From contig JAEYDD010000074.1 in the NCBI GenBank assembly GCA_023404095.1, positions 62,001 through 126,000 of the forward strand: 64,000 nucleotides of DNA. The letters are read 5' to 3'. This stretch comes from Pseudomonadota bacterium. Its GTDB lineage: Bacteria > Pseudomonadota > Alphaproteobacteria > Rhizobiales > Rhizobiaceae. Made by a program: the position numbers and the translations under genes. A model generated the notes under the pieces. That model searched no databases. It was not told the DNA's origin and worked only from the letters and a program-made list of their open reading frames with translations. This document shows, piece by piece, positions 41,644 through 49,761 of the stretch (positions are counted from its first letter, which is position 1; every line of letters begins with the position of its first letter).

Positions 41644-42567
41644 TTAGCGGAACAGCGACAGGATGTTCTGCGAGTCGCTGTTGGCGATCGACAGGGCCTG
41701 GACGGCCAGCTGCTGCTGGGTCTGCAGTGCCTTCAGGCGGGTCGATTCCTCGTTCATGTCGGCATCGACGAGACGGCCAACGCCGGAGTCGATCGCGTCG
41801 GAGAGCTTGTCAGCGAAGTCAGTCTGCATGTCGATGCGCGAGGACAGCGAACCGAGCTTGGAGCCGGCGCTGGTCATGCTGTCCAGAGCCAATTCGACAG
41901 AGTAAAGCGCGTCGTCCAGATTCTGATTCGAAACGTCGAGGGCGAGAACGGAAAGCTGTGTGTAGTCGACGCCTGCGATGGTCTGGTCGTTACCGACTGC
42001 ATTCAAGATACCAGTGTCATCCACGACCGCACCGTCAGCATCAACGGTGTAGAGCAAGGACGCCTTGTCCGTGGCATAGCTTGTCGTCTTGACGCTGACG
42101 TTGCCCTCACCATCGCGGACGAAGCCGGAGACGACCGACTTGCTGGTGGCAGAACCGTCGGTTACGAGCCAGTTTTCGCCGTTGAACGATGCGCCCGTAC
42201 CGATGGACTTCAGCTGGTCGAGAAGCTGGGTAACTTCTTCCTGGACCTTGGCCTTGTCGACGCCTTCTTCCTTGGCGGCAATGACCTTCGCCTTGATTTC
42301 GGTCATGACGTCGATGGCGGCTTCCATACCGGCATAGGCGGTATCAACCTTGGCAGCGCCCATGCCCAGCGCGTCGGAAACAGCACCCAGAGCCTTGTTG
42401 TCGGAGCGCATGGTGGTCGCGATCGACCAGTAAGCGGCGTTGTCCGAAGCGGAGCCAACCTTCAAACCGGACGAGATACGGTCCTGCGTGGTCGACATGT
42501 CGGAAGCGATGGAACGCAGGGTCGAGAGAGCGGCCATTGCGTTGGTGTTGGTGAGAATGCTCGCCAT
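41644..42567 (-). CDS. flaA: Flagellin (flaA position, probably the principal one)
   Basis: A 307-residue flagellin with ASILTNTNAMAALSTLRSIASDMSTTQDRISSGLKV at the start and LQTQQQLAVQALSIANSDSQNILSLFR at the end. It is the shortest of the four. In S. meliloti FlaA is essential for a working filament and pairs with one secondary flagellin; by position this is its counterpart. The ribosome site AAAGGGAC precedes the ATG at 42567. Confidence 0.94.
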   Translation of the reverse strand: MASILTNTNAMAALSTLRSIASDMSTTQDRISSGLKVGSASDNAAYWSIATTMRSDNKALGAVSDALGMGAAKVDTAYAGMEAAIDVMTEIKAKVIAAKEEGVDKAKVQEEVTQLLDQLKSIGTGASFNGENWLVTDGSATSKSVVSGFVRDGEGNVSVKTTSYATDKASLLYTVDADGAVVDDTGILNAVGNDQTIAGVDYTQLSVLALDVSNQNLDDALYSVELALDSMTSAGSKLGSLSSRIDMQTDFADKLSDAIDSGVGRLVDADMNEESTRLKALQTQQQLAVQALSIANSDSQNILSLFR

Positions 42568-42573
42568 GATATT

Positions 42574-42615
42574 TGTCCCTTTGGATTACGAGATACTGAG
42601 TGGGGACATACCGGG
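42574..42615 (-). promoter_or_regulatory. Flagellin leader pairing element (flaA)
   Basis: UGUCCC (complement of 42603-42608) pairs perfectly with GGGACA (complement of 42574-42579), which includes the ribosome site. Where flaB and flaD have a U-G pair, flaA has U-A, so pairing is kept while the sequence changes. CCCGG lies just upstream of it, as in the other two. Confidence 0.6.
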
Positions 42616-42768
42616 TCAGCCTCGATGACCTACCGGTCACGACAGTTCGGCCTCATGCCATTCGGTGCCGCATCTTAAGCAACCAGACCTGTCGTGTGAG
42701 GAGAAAACTCGCAGCCAAACCTTGCCAACTCCTTTAAAATTGCACGGGGGAAAATTTAGGTTTTTCAT

Positions 42769-42825
42769 ATGGTTACCATCATGAAAACAAGCATGGTGAA
42801 CCATCGATTAGGCAAGATGGTTAAT
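42769..42825 (-). promoter_or_regulatory. Palindromic motifs upstream of flaA
   Basis: ATGGTTACCAT (42769-42779), ATGGTGAACCAT (42793-42804) and ATGGTTAAT (42817-42825) are spaced exactly 24 bases apart. They resemble, but are not the same as, the GTTAAC motifs of the other flagellin promoters. Possible regulator sites. Confidence 0.45.
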
Positions 42826-42850
42826 GCGGCCGGACTGCACCGCAAACGTC

Positions 42851-42878
42851 AAAAAGCCCGGCAGCGGAGACCGGGCTT
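42851..42878 (-). terminator. Terminator after fliP
   Basis: AAGCCCGG (42854-42861) and CCGGGCTT (42871-42878) form an 8-bp stem with a 9-base loop. On the minus strand it is followed by five Ts. It ends the flgB-to-fliP operon, 38 bases after the fliP stop. Confidence 0.88.
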
Positions 42879-42916
42879 CAAATGCGTAAAACCAGCTTAT
42901 GAGACCGGTCCGCCGG

Positions 42917-43657
42917 CTAACTGAACGAACGGACGAGGCTGCCGACCAGGAGGTTCCAGCCGTCGATGAGGACGAAGAAGAGGATCTTGAACGGCAGGGA
43001 GATCGAAGTCGGCGGTAGCATCATCATGCCCATGGCCATGGTGATCGTTGCAACGATCAGGTCGATGACCAGGAACGGCAGAACGACGAGGAAGCCGATT
43101 TCGAAACCGCGCCGGATTTCGGAGATCATGAAGGCCGGGATGACGGCGCGGAGATCGACCTTGCCATCGACGACCACGGTCTGGCCCCGCTCCTCGGCCA
43201 GCGAGACGAAAAGCTGCAGATCCTTGTCGCGGGTATTCGCCGTCATGAACTCGCGGAACGGTTCTGCCACGCGCTTTGCCGCTTCCGTCTCGTCGATCTG
43301 GTTTGCGATCAGTGGCTCAATGCCGCTCTGCCAGGCTCGATCGAAGGTGGGCGCCATGACGTAGAAGGTCATGAAAAGCGCGAGGCTGACAAGGATCATG
43401 TTCGACGGCGTGGTCGCAAGCCCCATGCCGGAGCGAAGGATCGCAAACGCGATGACGAAGCGCGGAAAGCTGGTCACCATGATCAGGATGCCGGGTGCAA
43501 CCGAAAGGACGGTCAGCAAACCGAATGTACGGATGATCCAGGACGCCACGGAACCGTCGATGGGCGTATTGAGCAGCTGGGCCGGCGTCTGCTGGGCATA
43601 CGCAAGGCTGGTCATCGCCACAAGGGCGACGAAGGTCGTCGTAAGAAATCGAATCAT
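42917..43657 (-). CDS. fliP: Flagellar export gate protein FliP
   Basis: A 246-residue export-gate subunit with a cleavable signal peptide (residues 1-21, ending AYA) and four helices. Signatures are SVAPGILIMVTSFPRFVIAFAILRSGMGL near residue 55 and LPFLVIDLIVATITMAMGMMMLPPTSISLPFKILFFVLIDGW at the end. The ATG overlaps the fliL stop (ATGA). It is the last gene of the operon. Confidence 0.96.
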   Translation of the reverse strand: MIRFLTTTFVALVAMTSLAYAQQTPAQLLNTPIDGSVASWIIRTFGLLTVLSVAPGILIMVTSFPRFVIAFAILRSGMGLATTPSNMILVSLALFMTFYVMAPTFDRAWQSGIEPLIANQIDETEAAKRVAEPFREFMTANTRDKDLQLFVSLAEERGQTVVVDGKVDLRAVIPAFMISEIRRGFEIGFLVVLPFLVIDLIVATITMAMGMMMLPPTSISLPFKILFFVLIDGWNLLVGSLVRSFS

Positions 43658-44160
43658 TCGATCACAAAGGTTCGGAACATGATGTTCGTTACGCGCCCTT
43701 CCGATCGAAGGTCAACCCGCTCCTTCAGGTCGTCCCGTAGATATTGAAAGCCGCGCGGCCCCTGGATCTGCTGGAGCGACACGGTGCGCATGTAGGCCAT
43801 GATATCCTGGTGGATCGCTTCGGCCAGCACCGGGTCGGGCTGCCCCTTGAAGGCAAGCGCAACCTCCATGCGAACAAGGTTGTCGGCGGGATAGGCGAGG
43901 TTGCTGGTGAACGGCTCCAGCGCGACGATACCGTTTGCTTCCGTCGCGACGCGGGCGATCCCGCCCTCGTCGGCCTTCTTCTCCTCGCCTTCGCCGGCCG
44001 CATGCTCGACCGGCGCCGTCTCGGACGGCGGCGGCGCCAGCATGTTTCCGACCAGCCAGCCGCCACCACCGGCAACGACGCTCAGCCCGGCGATGATCGC
44101 GATCGTTATGACCAGCGATGGCTTCTTCTTGCTTTCGCCGCCCTGCTCCAGGTCCGCCAT
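43654..44160 (-). CDS. fliL: Flagellar basal-body protein FliL
   Basis: A 168-residue single-pass protein. The membrane helix is at residues about 17-38 (SLVITIAIIAGLSVVAGGGGWLVG). The periplasmic domain includes LEPFTSNLAYPADNLVRMEVALAFKG and a GFQYLRDDLKERV segment. FliL surrounds or stabilises the stators. The ATG at 44160 is chosen because the charged N-terminal tail (ADLEQGGESKKKPS) starts there. Coupled to fliP. Confidence 0.94.
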   Translation of the reverse strand: MADLEQGGESKKKPSLVITIAIIAGLSVVAGGGGWLVGNMLAPPPSETAPVEHAAGEGEEKKADEGGIARVATEANGIVALEPFTSNLAYPADNLVRMEVALAFKGQPDPVLAEAIHQDIMAYMRTVSLQQIQGPRGFQYLRDDLKERVDLRSEGRVTNIMFRTFVIE

Positions 44161-44195
44161 ATGCGCATTCCGTCTTCGTGTTCCGGGGGTGCCGA

Positions 44196-44906
44196 TCAGA
44201 TCGGCGAGAAGAGATCGACGAGTTGCTGCCCCCATGGCGGCTGCTGGACTTCCGTCAGGCGACCACGACCACCGTAGGAGATGCGCGCCTCGGCAATCTT
44301 TTCGTAGGAGATCCGGTTGTTGGAATCGACGTCCTGCGGACGCACGATGCCGCCGACATTGAGGATGCGCAGCTCATGGTTGACGCGGACCTCCTGGGAC
44401 CCGCTGATCAGGAGATTGCCATTCTCCAAAACGCCCGTGACGACGGCTGCGACAAGAAGGTTGAGCCGCTCGGAGCGCTCGGTCTTGCCGTCGCCCTTGG
44501 TGCTCGTCGAAGAGCCATAGGTCAGATCGCCGTCCGTACTCAGGCTGAAATTGTCGCCCTCGCCGTTAACCGAGAAATTCATGCCGCTCTTGTTCGTGCG
44601 GCTGCGGTCGGTCTTGTTGTCGAAGGTCGCCTCGTCGTTGAGGCGGATCGTCACCGTCAGGAGGTCGCCGACATTGATCGCGCGCGAATCCTTGAACAGG
44701 TTCGACTGGTTGTCGCTCCAGGTGGAATAGCCGGCCATCCGCGTCTGCGGCTGCTTGGGATAGAGCGCCATCTGCGGCGTCTGGGCATATTGCAGACCGC
44801 TGCCGATCGGGCTCATCGACGGAGCGCGGCCGACTTCCTTCAGCGCCTGGTTGGCGCATCCGGACAGGAGCGACGTAGCCATCATCGCGACAACCAGCTT
44901 CTTCAT
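44196..44906 (-). CDS. flgH: L-ring protein FlgH
   Basis: A 236-residue outer-membrane lipoprotein. The signal peptide ends in the lipobox SLLSGC with the acylated Cys at residue 17. Conserved parts are SLFKDSRAINVGDLLTVTIRLNDEATFDNKT and GNLLISGSQEVRVNHELRILNVGGIVRPQDVD. It forms the bushing through which the rod passes the outer membrane. It overlaps motE by four bases. Confidence 0.96.
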   Translation of the reverse strand: MKKLVVAMMATSLLSGCANQALKEVGRAPSMSPIGSGLQYAQTPQMALYPKQPQTRMAGYSTWSDNQSNLFKDSRAINVGDLLTVTIRLNDEATFDNKTDRSRTNKSGMNFSVNGEGDNFSLSTDGDLTYGSSTSTKGDGKTERSERLNLLVAAVVTGVLENGNLLISGSQEVRVNHELRILNVGGIVRPQDVDSNNRISYEKIAEARISYGGRGRLTEVQQPPWGQQLVDLFSPI

Positions 44907-45445
44907 GACGGGTCCTTCGAGGTATTCGGATCAGAGGCGCTGGCGATGATGCTGGCGAGCAATGCAGCCGTCTCCGGCTTCATTTCGCTGAGGATCAGGC
45001 TCGACATGCGCGGATTGAGTTTCATCACGATCGCGGAAGCGACTTCGGGCCGGACCTTCTCCAGCTGGACCGCCGCCGCATCCGGCTTCATCTTCTTGTA
45101 GATCTCGACCAGGCCGGCCTCGGCGGTCTTGAGGAACTCATTGCGCCGGCGCAGCCAGTCCTCGTATTCCGCACGGCGCTTCTCCAGCGTCTCGATGCGG
45201 CTGTCGACATCCTGCTGCAGCTTTTCCAGCTCCTGCCGCTGAAGCAGATAGCGCTGGTCGCGCGCCTTGTCGGAGATGTTGGTGCAGAATTCGCGGATCT
45301 CGTCCGAGCTCGCCTGGCTGGTCACGATGACCGGGCGTTCCTCGGCCTGTGCGCCCGGCATGGCGAGCATCAGCACGGCGGCGGCGGGAAGAAGAAGCGC
45401 CCGCAGATCGCGAATGATCGGAAGCTTGTCGATGGCAATCGTCAT
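44903..45445 (-). CDS. motE: MotE, periplasmic chaperone of MotC
   Basis: A 180-residue secreted protein. A signal sequence covers about residues 1-35 (LLLPAAAVLMLAMPGAQA). A long coiled coil follows (LEKLQQDVDSRIETLEKRRAEYEDWLRRRNEFLK, residues about 73-106) and then a MgtE_N-like end (KMKPDAAAVQLEKVRPEVASAIVMKLNPRMSSLIL). In S. meliloti MotE stabilises MotC in the periplasm. Both of its ends overlap neighbours by four bases. Confidence 0.94.
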   Translation of the reverse strand: MTIAIDKLPIIRDLRALLLPAAAVLMLAMPGAQAEERPVIVTSQASSDEIREFCTNISDKARDQRYLLQRQELEKLQQDVDSRIETLEKRRAEYEDWLRRRNEFLKTAEAGLVEIYKKMKPDAAAVQLEKVRPEVASAIVMKLNPRMSSLILSEMKPETAALLASIIASASDPNTSKDPS

Positions 45446-46557
45446 TGCAGCACCAGTTCTGCCTGAAGGGCGCCGGCGGACTTGATGCCCTGCAGGATCG
45501 AGATGATCCCGTCAGGCTTCACGCCGATGCTGTTGAGCCCGGATACGAGCGTGCGAAGATTGGAGCCGTTGAGAATCGCGACGGTGCCGCCATCCTGCTG
45601 GGCGATGATGTCGGTATTCGGTTCTACCGCCGTCACGCCGTCGGAGAACGGCAGCGGCTGCACGACCTTCGGCATCTCCGTGACCTGCACCGTGAGCGTA
45701 CCGTAGCTGACGGCCACCTCGGAGATTCGAACATCCTGCCCGATGACGATGGTTCCGGTGCGCTCGTTGATGACGACACGCGCCGGCACGTCGGTCTCGA
45801 TGACGAGATTTTCCAACTCTGCCATCAGTCGCGCGAGGTCTGCGTTCTTGGGCTTTTGCACGTAAACGGCCTGGGAATCGCGCGCGTCCGCGATCCGCCC
45901 CCCGAAGCGCTTGGCCGCGTAGCGGTTGATGGCGTCTGCCATGCCGACCGCGGTCGAGAAGTCGGGATTGCGCAGCTGCAGCGTGAGGTCGGAACCGTCC
46001 TTGAAGCGGGCCGGAAGCTCGCGTTCGATGATCGCGCCGTTCGGAACGCGGCCGGCCGTGGTGACGCCCTGCTGGATCGTCGCCGCCTCTCCCTGTGCGT
46101 TGAAGCCAGTGACCACGACCGACCCCTGCGCCACGGCATAGATCTGGCCGTCGGCGCCGGTCAGCGAGGTCATGACGAGCGAGCCGCCGCGCAGCGACGT
46201 GGCATCGCCGAGCGAGCCGACGGTGACGTCGATGCGGCTGCCGGGGCTGGCAAAGGGCGGCAGCGTCGCGGTGACCAGCACTGCGGCGATGTTCTTCGCA
46301 CGCGAGCGCTCGCCCTGGGTATTGATGCCGAGGTTCTGCAACATGGACTGCAGCGATTGATCGGTGAATGGGGAGGAACGCAGGCTGTCACCGGTGCCCT
46401 GCAGGCCGACGACGAGGCCGTAGCCGATCAACTGGTTGTCTCGTCCCGCCTGCAGCGACGCGACATCCTTGATGCGCGCTGCCGAATGCGCCGGCGCCAC
46501 CGTCAGCGACAGAGCCGCGAAGGCAGCCAGCAATCGGGACAGGAACGGTCTAATCAT
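45442..46557 (-). CDS. flgI: P-ring protein FlgI
   Basis: A 371-residue periplasmic protein that forms the ring in the peptidoglycan layer. The signal peptide covers residues 1-26 (LLAAFAALSLTVAPAHSA). The mature sequence opens with ARIKDVASLQAGRDNQLIGYGLVVGLQGTGDSL, followed by LGINTQGERSRAKNIAAVLVTA and the C-terminal LNSIGVKPDGIISILQGIKSAGALQAELVLQ. All are standard FlgI signatures. Coupled to flgA and motE. Confidence 0.97.
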   Translation of the reverse strand: MIRPFLSRLLAAFAALSLTVAPAHSAARIKDVASLQAGRDNQLIGYGLVVGLQGTGDSLRSSPFTDQSLQSMLQNLGINTQGERSRAKNIAAVLVTATLPPFASPGSRIDVTVGSLGDATSLRGGSLVMTSLTGADGQIYAVAQGSVVVTGFNAQGEAATIQQGVTTAGRVPNGAIIERELPARFKDGSDLTLQLRNPDFSTAVGMADAINRYAAKRFGGRIADARDSQAVYVQKPKNADLARLMAELENLVIETDVPARVVINERTGTIVIGQDVRISEVAVSYGTLTVQVTEMPKVVQPLPFSDGVTAVEPNTDIIAQQDGGTVAILNGSNLRTLVSGLNSIGVKPDGIISILQGIKSAGALQAELVLQ

Positions 46558-47072
46558 TTTGCCACCACATGCACTGAATGGTCACCCATCACGGTACCGG
46601 AGACGATCACGCCGGAATCCATGTTGCGGATCTTGATGAGATCACCGACCGAGGCGTCCTCGAGCGGCATGCCGGATGCCCGGATGGTCAGCGGTCCGCT
46701 CTGGAACACGAGCTGAACGGCCTTGCCGCGCGACACCGCGTAAGGCTCGCGCAGCGCAGAGACGAGAATGATTCGTCCGGCAAGAAGGGTCTTCTTGGTG
46801 ACCAGGCCGTCGACTGCCGCGATTTCCTCGACATAGCCGGGCGCGATGTTCGGATTGGTGACCTCGACCGCTTCCAGCTGGCTCGAATCGATCTGCTCGC
46901 CGGGATAGATGGTCCGCTTGGGCACGACCGCGAAGCGCGGCTCTGCCAGAGCCGGCGTCGCTTCCAGGACGGCCGCGCACCCGGCGATCGCCAGGATGAC
47001 GGCTGCAATCAGGCCCGCTGCGCCACGCGCCGCTTTCCTGACCGGATGGATGTGCTTCGGGCGAAACATCAT
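46554..47072 (-). CDS. flgA: P-ring assembly chaperone FlgA
   Basis: A 172-residue periplasmic chaperone. A hydrophobic signal region lies at residues about 18-43. The SAF-like region follows (AVVPKRTIYPGEQIDSSQLEAVEV, then LVTKKTLLAGRIILVSALREPYAVSRGKAVQLVF), and the end (PLEDASVGDLIKIRNMDSGVIVSGTV) is typical. It assists FlgI polymerisation. Two ATGs lie at the start (47072 and 47069). Confidence 0.95.
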   Translation of the reverse strand: MMFRPKHIHPVRKAARGAAGLIAAVILAIAGCAAVLEATPALAEPRFAVVPKRTIYPGEQIDSSQLEAVEVTNPNIAPGYVEEIAAVDGLVTKKTLLAGRIILVSALREPYAVSRGKAVQLVFQSGPLTIRASGMPLEDASVGDLIKIRNMDSGVIVSGTVMGDHSVHVVAK

Positions 47073-47092
47073 GTTTCCCTCGCTCGTTGCGT

Positions 47093-47875
47093 TTAACGGA
47101 GGTTCTTGCTGACCACGGCCGCCATTTCGTCGGCCGCCTGGATGATCTTGGAGTTCATCTCGTAGGCCCGTTGCGCGGAAATCAGGTCGGTGATTTCCTT
47201 GACCGGATCGACGTTCGAGGCTTCGAGGTAGTTCTGCTGCAGGTAGGCAAGACCGTTTTCGTCCGGCGTGCCGACCGTGGCCGCGCCCGAGGCATCGGTC
47301 TCGCGGAACAGGTTCTCACCCATCGGCTCGAGGCCGGCCTCGTTGACGAAATTCGCGAGCGTCAGCTGGCCAAGCTCCTGATCCTCGCCGTTCACGGTGG
47401 CAAAGATCTGGCCCGAACGGTTGATGGTGATCTCCGTCGCATCCTGAGGGACGGTAATGCCCGGAGAAACGGTGTAGCCGTCCAGCGTCACGAGCTGGCC
47501 GTCGGCGTTGGTGTTGAAGGCGCCGGAACGCGTATAGAGCATCGTGCCGTCGGGCGCTTCGATCTGGAACCAGCCGCGGCCGACCAGGGCGACGTCGAAG
47601 GAGTTGCCCGTCTGGGTCAGCGAGCCCTGGATGTGCAGGTTGCGCACCGCGGCCGTCTTGACCCCGAGGCCGATGATCGCGCCTTCGGGAACGATCGCCT
47701 GGTTGGCGCGGTTGGGAACGCCTTGCGCACGCTCTGTCTGGTAGAGCAGGTCGGAGAACTCCGCCCGGGCGCGCTTGAAGCCGGTGGTGTTGATGTTGGC
47801 AATGTTGTTCGCGATGACCTCGAGGTTGGTCTGCTGCGCGTTCATGCCGGTTGCGGCGATAGCGAGGGCTTTCAT
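47093..47875 (-). CDS. flgG: Distal rod protein FlgG
   Basis: A 260-residue rod subunit. It begins KALAIAATGMNAQQTNLEVIANNIANINTTGFKRARAEFSDLLYQ and ends EITDLISAQRAYEMNSKIIQAADEMAAVVSKNL, both diagnostic for FlgG. Length matches enteric FlgG. It follows fliE by 11 bases. Confidence 0.97.
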   Translation of the reverse strand: MKALAIAATGMNAQQTNLEVIANNIANINTTGFKRARAEFSDLLYQTERAQGVPNRANQAIVPEGAIIGLGVKTAAVRNLHIQGSLTQTGNSFDVALVGRGWFQIEAPDGTMLYTRSGAFNTNADGQLVTLDGYTVSPGITVPQDATEITINRSGQIFATVNGEDQELGQLTLANFVNEAGLEPMGENLFRETDASGAATVGTPDENGLAYLQQNYLEASNVDPVKEITDLISAQRAYEMNSKIIQAADEMAAVVSKNLR

Positions 47876-47886
47876 GGCACGTTCCT

Positions 47887-48234
47887 TCAGATCTGCATGC
47901 GTGCGACTTCGAGATAGGCGGTGACGACCTTGTCGCGAATCGCGATAGCCGTCTGGAGCGTCTGCTCGGCCGTCATCACGGCATCGACCACCTCACGGGT
48001 GTTCGCCTTGCCCTGGATGCTCTCGAACGACTTGGTCTCGCCTGCCTTCAGGCTGCCCACCGCGTCGCTCGCCATATCGCCGAGGACCTGGGCAAAGCTC
48101 ATCGGCTGCGGCGCGTTCTGGACGTTCTGCGCCAGCCCCTGAAAGGCGGTGCTGGAAACGGAATTCTCCGTCATCGCGCCACCCAGCGGCGACGACAGAG
48201 TGAGCGAGCTGACGCTCTTCAGCGATTCAATCAT
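47887..48234 (-). CDS. fliE: MS-ring-rod junction protein FliE
   Basis: A 115-residue helical protein. The C-terminal half (MSFAQVLGDMASDAVGSLKAGETKSFESIQGKANTREVVDAVMTAEQTLQTAIAIRDKVVTAYLEVARMQI) is the conserved FliE region. It connects the MS ring to the rod. Its ATG overlaps the flgC stop by four bases. Confidence 0.95.
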   Translation of the reverse strand: MIESLKSVSSLTLSSPLGGAMTENSVSSTAFQGLAQNVQNAPQPMSFAQVLGDMASDAVGSLKAGETKSFESIQGKANTREVVDAVMTAEQTLQTAIAIRDKVVTAYLEVARMQI

Positions 48235-48650
48235 TGCGATGCCCTCAGGAGATCGATGGTCGCACTGATCAGGTCGCGCGACTGCTTGATGCTTTGCAGG
48301 TTGGCCTCGTAGGAGCGGTTGGCCTCACGCATGTCGGCCATCTCGACCAGCACGTTGACGTTCGGCAGCTTCACCATGCCCTTCTCGTCGGCAGCCGGAT
48401 TGCCCGGATCGAACTCAGTCGAGAAATCGCCCTCGTCTTCGGCGAGGCGATCGACCTCCACCAGCGACGCGCCGACGGCGCGATCGAGCTCCGAGACAAA
48501 GGTCACCGTCTTGCGACGGTAGGGGTCGGCTCCGGGCGCATCGCCGGTCGAGCGGGCGTTCGCCAGGTTTTCCGAGACGATGCGAATGCGGGTGGATTGT
48601 GCCTCGAGACCCGAGGCAGCGACTTTCATTGAGGCAAGTAGGGGGTCCAT
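48231..48650 (-). CDS. flgC: Proximal rod protein FlgC
   Basis: A 139-residue rod subunit starting MDPLLASMKVAASGLEAQSTRIRIVSENLANARSTG. The end (MADMREANRSYEANLQSIKQSRDLISATIDLL) is typical. It starts one base after the flgB stop. Confidence 0.96.
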   Translation of the reverse strand: MDPLLASMKVAASGLEAQSTRIRIVSENLANARSTGDAPGADPYRRKTVTFVSELDRAVGASLVEVDRLAEDEGDFSTEFDPGNPAADEKGMVKLPNVNVLVEMADMREANRSYEANLQSIKQSRDLISATIDLLRASQ

Positions 48651-48651
48651 A

Positions 48652-49047
48652 TTACGTCCTGACAGTCATCAGCATCATGCGATGAAACGCCTTCACCAGG
48701 CCGGCATTGAGTTCGTACTCGCGCTTGACCTGGCCCTGCTTCATCAGTTCTTCGGCAAGCCCCACGGAGTTGCCCGAGATCTGGACGCCGACGTCTTCGT
48801 TGGCGGCGACATCGGTCACCTCGCTGCTGAGCGAACCTTCCGAGAAATGCATCGGATTGGTGGCCGCCATCTGGATACCGGTCTTCTCAAGGACCGACTG
48901 GAAGGGCGTCACGTCCTTCGCGCGGTAGCCGGGGGTATTGGCATTGGCGATATTGCCGGCAACCACGGACTGGCGGACGGCGAGCCAATCGGCCTGCTTG
49001 GAAGCCAGCTCGAAGAATTGAATTGGTTGCATGGCGGCAAACTCCAT
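48652..49047 (-). CDS. flgB: Proximal rod protein FlgB
   Basis: A 131-residue rod subunit. IQFFELASKQADWLAVRQSVVAGNIANANTPGYRAKDV near the start is the FlgB signature. The ATG at 49047 or an internal ATG at 49032 may be used; the conserved part begins at the latter. A terminator lies upstream at 49151, so flgB appears to be the first gene of an operon flgB-flgC-fliE-flgG-flgA-flgI-motE-flgH-fliL-fliP. Confidence 0.95.
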   Translation of the reverse strand: MEFAAMQPIQFFELASKQADWLAVRQSVVAGNIANANTPGYRAKDVTPFQSVLEKTGIQMAATNPMHFSEGSLSSEVTDVAANEDVGVQISGNSVGLAEELMKQGQVKREYELNAGLVKAFHRMMLMTVRT

Positions 49048-49150
49048 TTTGTTGACCCGAACCTAGGGGGCTAAACTTGCGTGGGACTTGCCGGGGTTTC
49101 ACCTTTTCGCTGGCCTTGGGATTTCCGGGCATTTCAAGCGCCAAGAACGC

Positions 49151-49178
49151 AAAAAGCCGCCGGACGGGCCGGCGGCTT
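49151..49178 (-). terminator. Terminator between the fliI operon and flgB
   Basis: AAGCCGCCGG (49154-49163) and CCGGCGGCTT (49169-49178) form a perfect 10-bp stem with a 5-base loop. On the minus strand five Ts follow. It lies 24 bases past the stop of the gene at 49202 and so ends the unit 52732-49202. Confidence 0.9.
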
Positions 49179-49201
49179 GCGACGATGGACGGCTGCGCGA
49201 A

Positions 49202-49759
49202 TCAGCGACGCTTGTAGACGTCGCCCTTCGACGTGACGATCACCCACTCGCCCCCGCGTTGCTCGAGCGTGGCGAGCTTGCTGTTGTCGGGCAGGATCGA
49301 CCCCACCCGGACGATGTACATGCCCGAGGCATCCTCGATCATTGCCCGACCATTGGCGACGTGCATCAGGCGAAAGCCGGTGGGAGGAGGCAGCGACTGC
49401 TCGATCGGCGCGCTGGGCGCTGCGCCGCGCGCTCCTTCCTGGCCGAGATTGGGAACGGTCGCGGTGCGAACGGGGTCGAGTTCGGGCGCAGGGGCAACAT
49501 CGTCGTTGTCGACCATGGCTGCCGGCGAAACGCTCACCACATCCTTTGCCGGCATGTCCGGCAGATCGCGCCGCGCGTCCTGCCAGAGCGGCGGAAGGGA
49601 GAATTCCTGCGGATTGAGGAAGACGTACCACGGGAAGAAGGCCGCGAGAGCGGCCAGCGTCACCCCTGATGCGATGAGCAGACGATCGGTGAAACTTCTG
49701 CCGCGGACTTCGCTCCGCCGCAATGGCGGCACGGCCTTGTCGGCATCAAAATCAGTCAT
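49202..49759 (-). CDS. Conserved membrane protein of the flagellar operon, function unknown
   Basis: A 185-residue protein with one membrane helix at residues about 27-48 (LLIASGVTLAALAAFFPWYVF). A Pro-rich linker leads to a C-terminal domain of about 60 residues (FRLMHVANGRAMIEDASGMYIVRVGSILPDNSKLATLEQRGGEWVIVTSKGDVYKRR). The last part reads like a small beta domain of the kind found in secretion pilotins or PilP-like proteins. It directly follows fliI (2-base gap) and ends at a terminator. A rhizobial orthologue at this place is expected. No function assigned. Confidence 0.8.
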   Translation of the reverse strand: MTDFDADKAVPPLRRSEVRGRSFTDRLLIASGVTLAALAAFFPWYVFLNPQEFSLPPLWQDARRDLPDMPAKDVVSVSPAAMVDNDDVAPAPELDPVRTATVPNLGQEGARGAAPSAPIEQSLPPPTGFRLMHVANGRAMIEDASGMYIVRVGSILPDNSKLATLEQRGGEWVIVTSKGDVYKRR

Positions 49760-49761
49760 CT

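Larger units (their letters stand above)
42568..42916. other. Intergenic region between fliP and flaA
   Basis: This 349-bp stretch contains the fliP terminator (42851-42878), palindromic ATGGTTACCAT-type motifs (42769-42825) and the flaA leader element (42574-42615). No other gene is seen. Confidence 0.8.

Noticed and set aside
30611..42567. Similar flagellin ends read as a CRISPR-like or mobile repeat
   Set aside because: The repeated sequences are the conserved D0/D1 coding regions of four flagellin genes; they are paralogues, with no short regular repeats and spacers.
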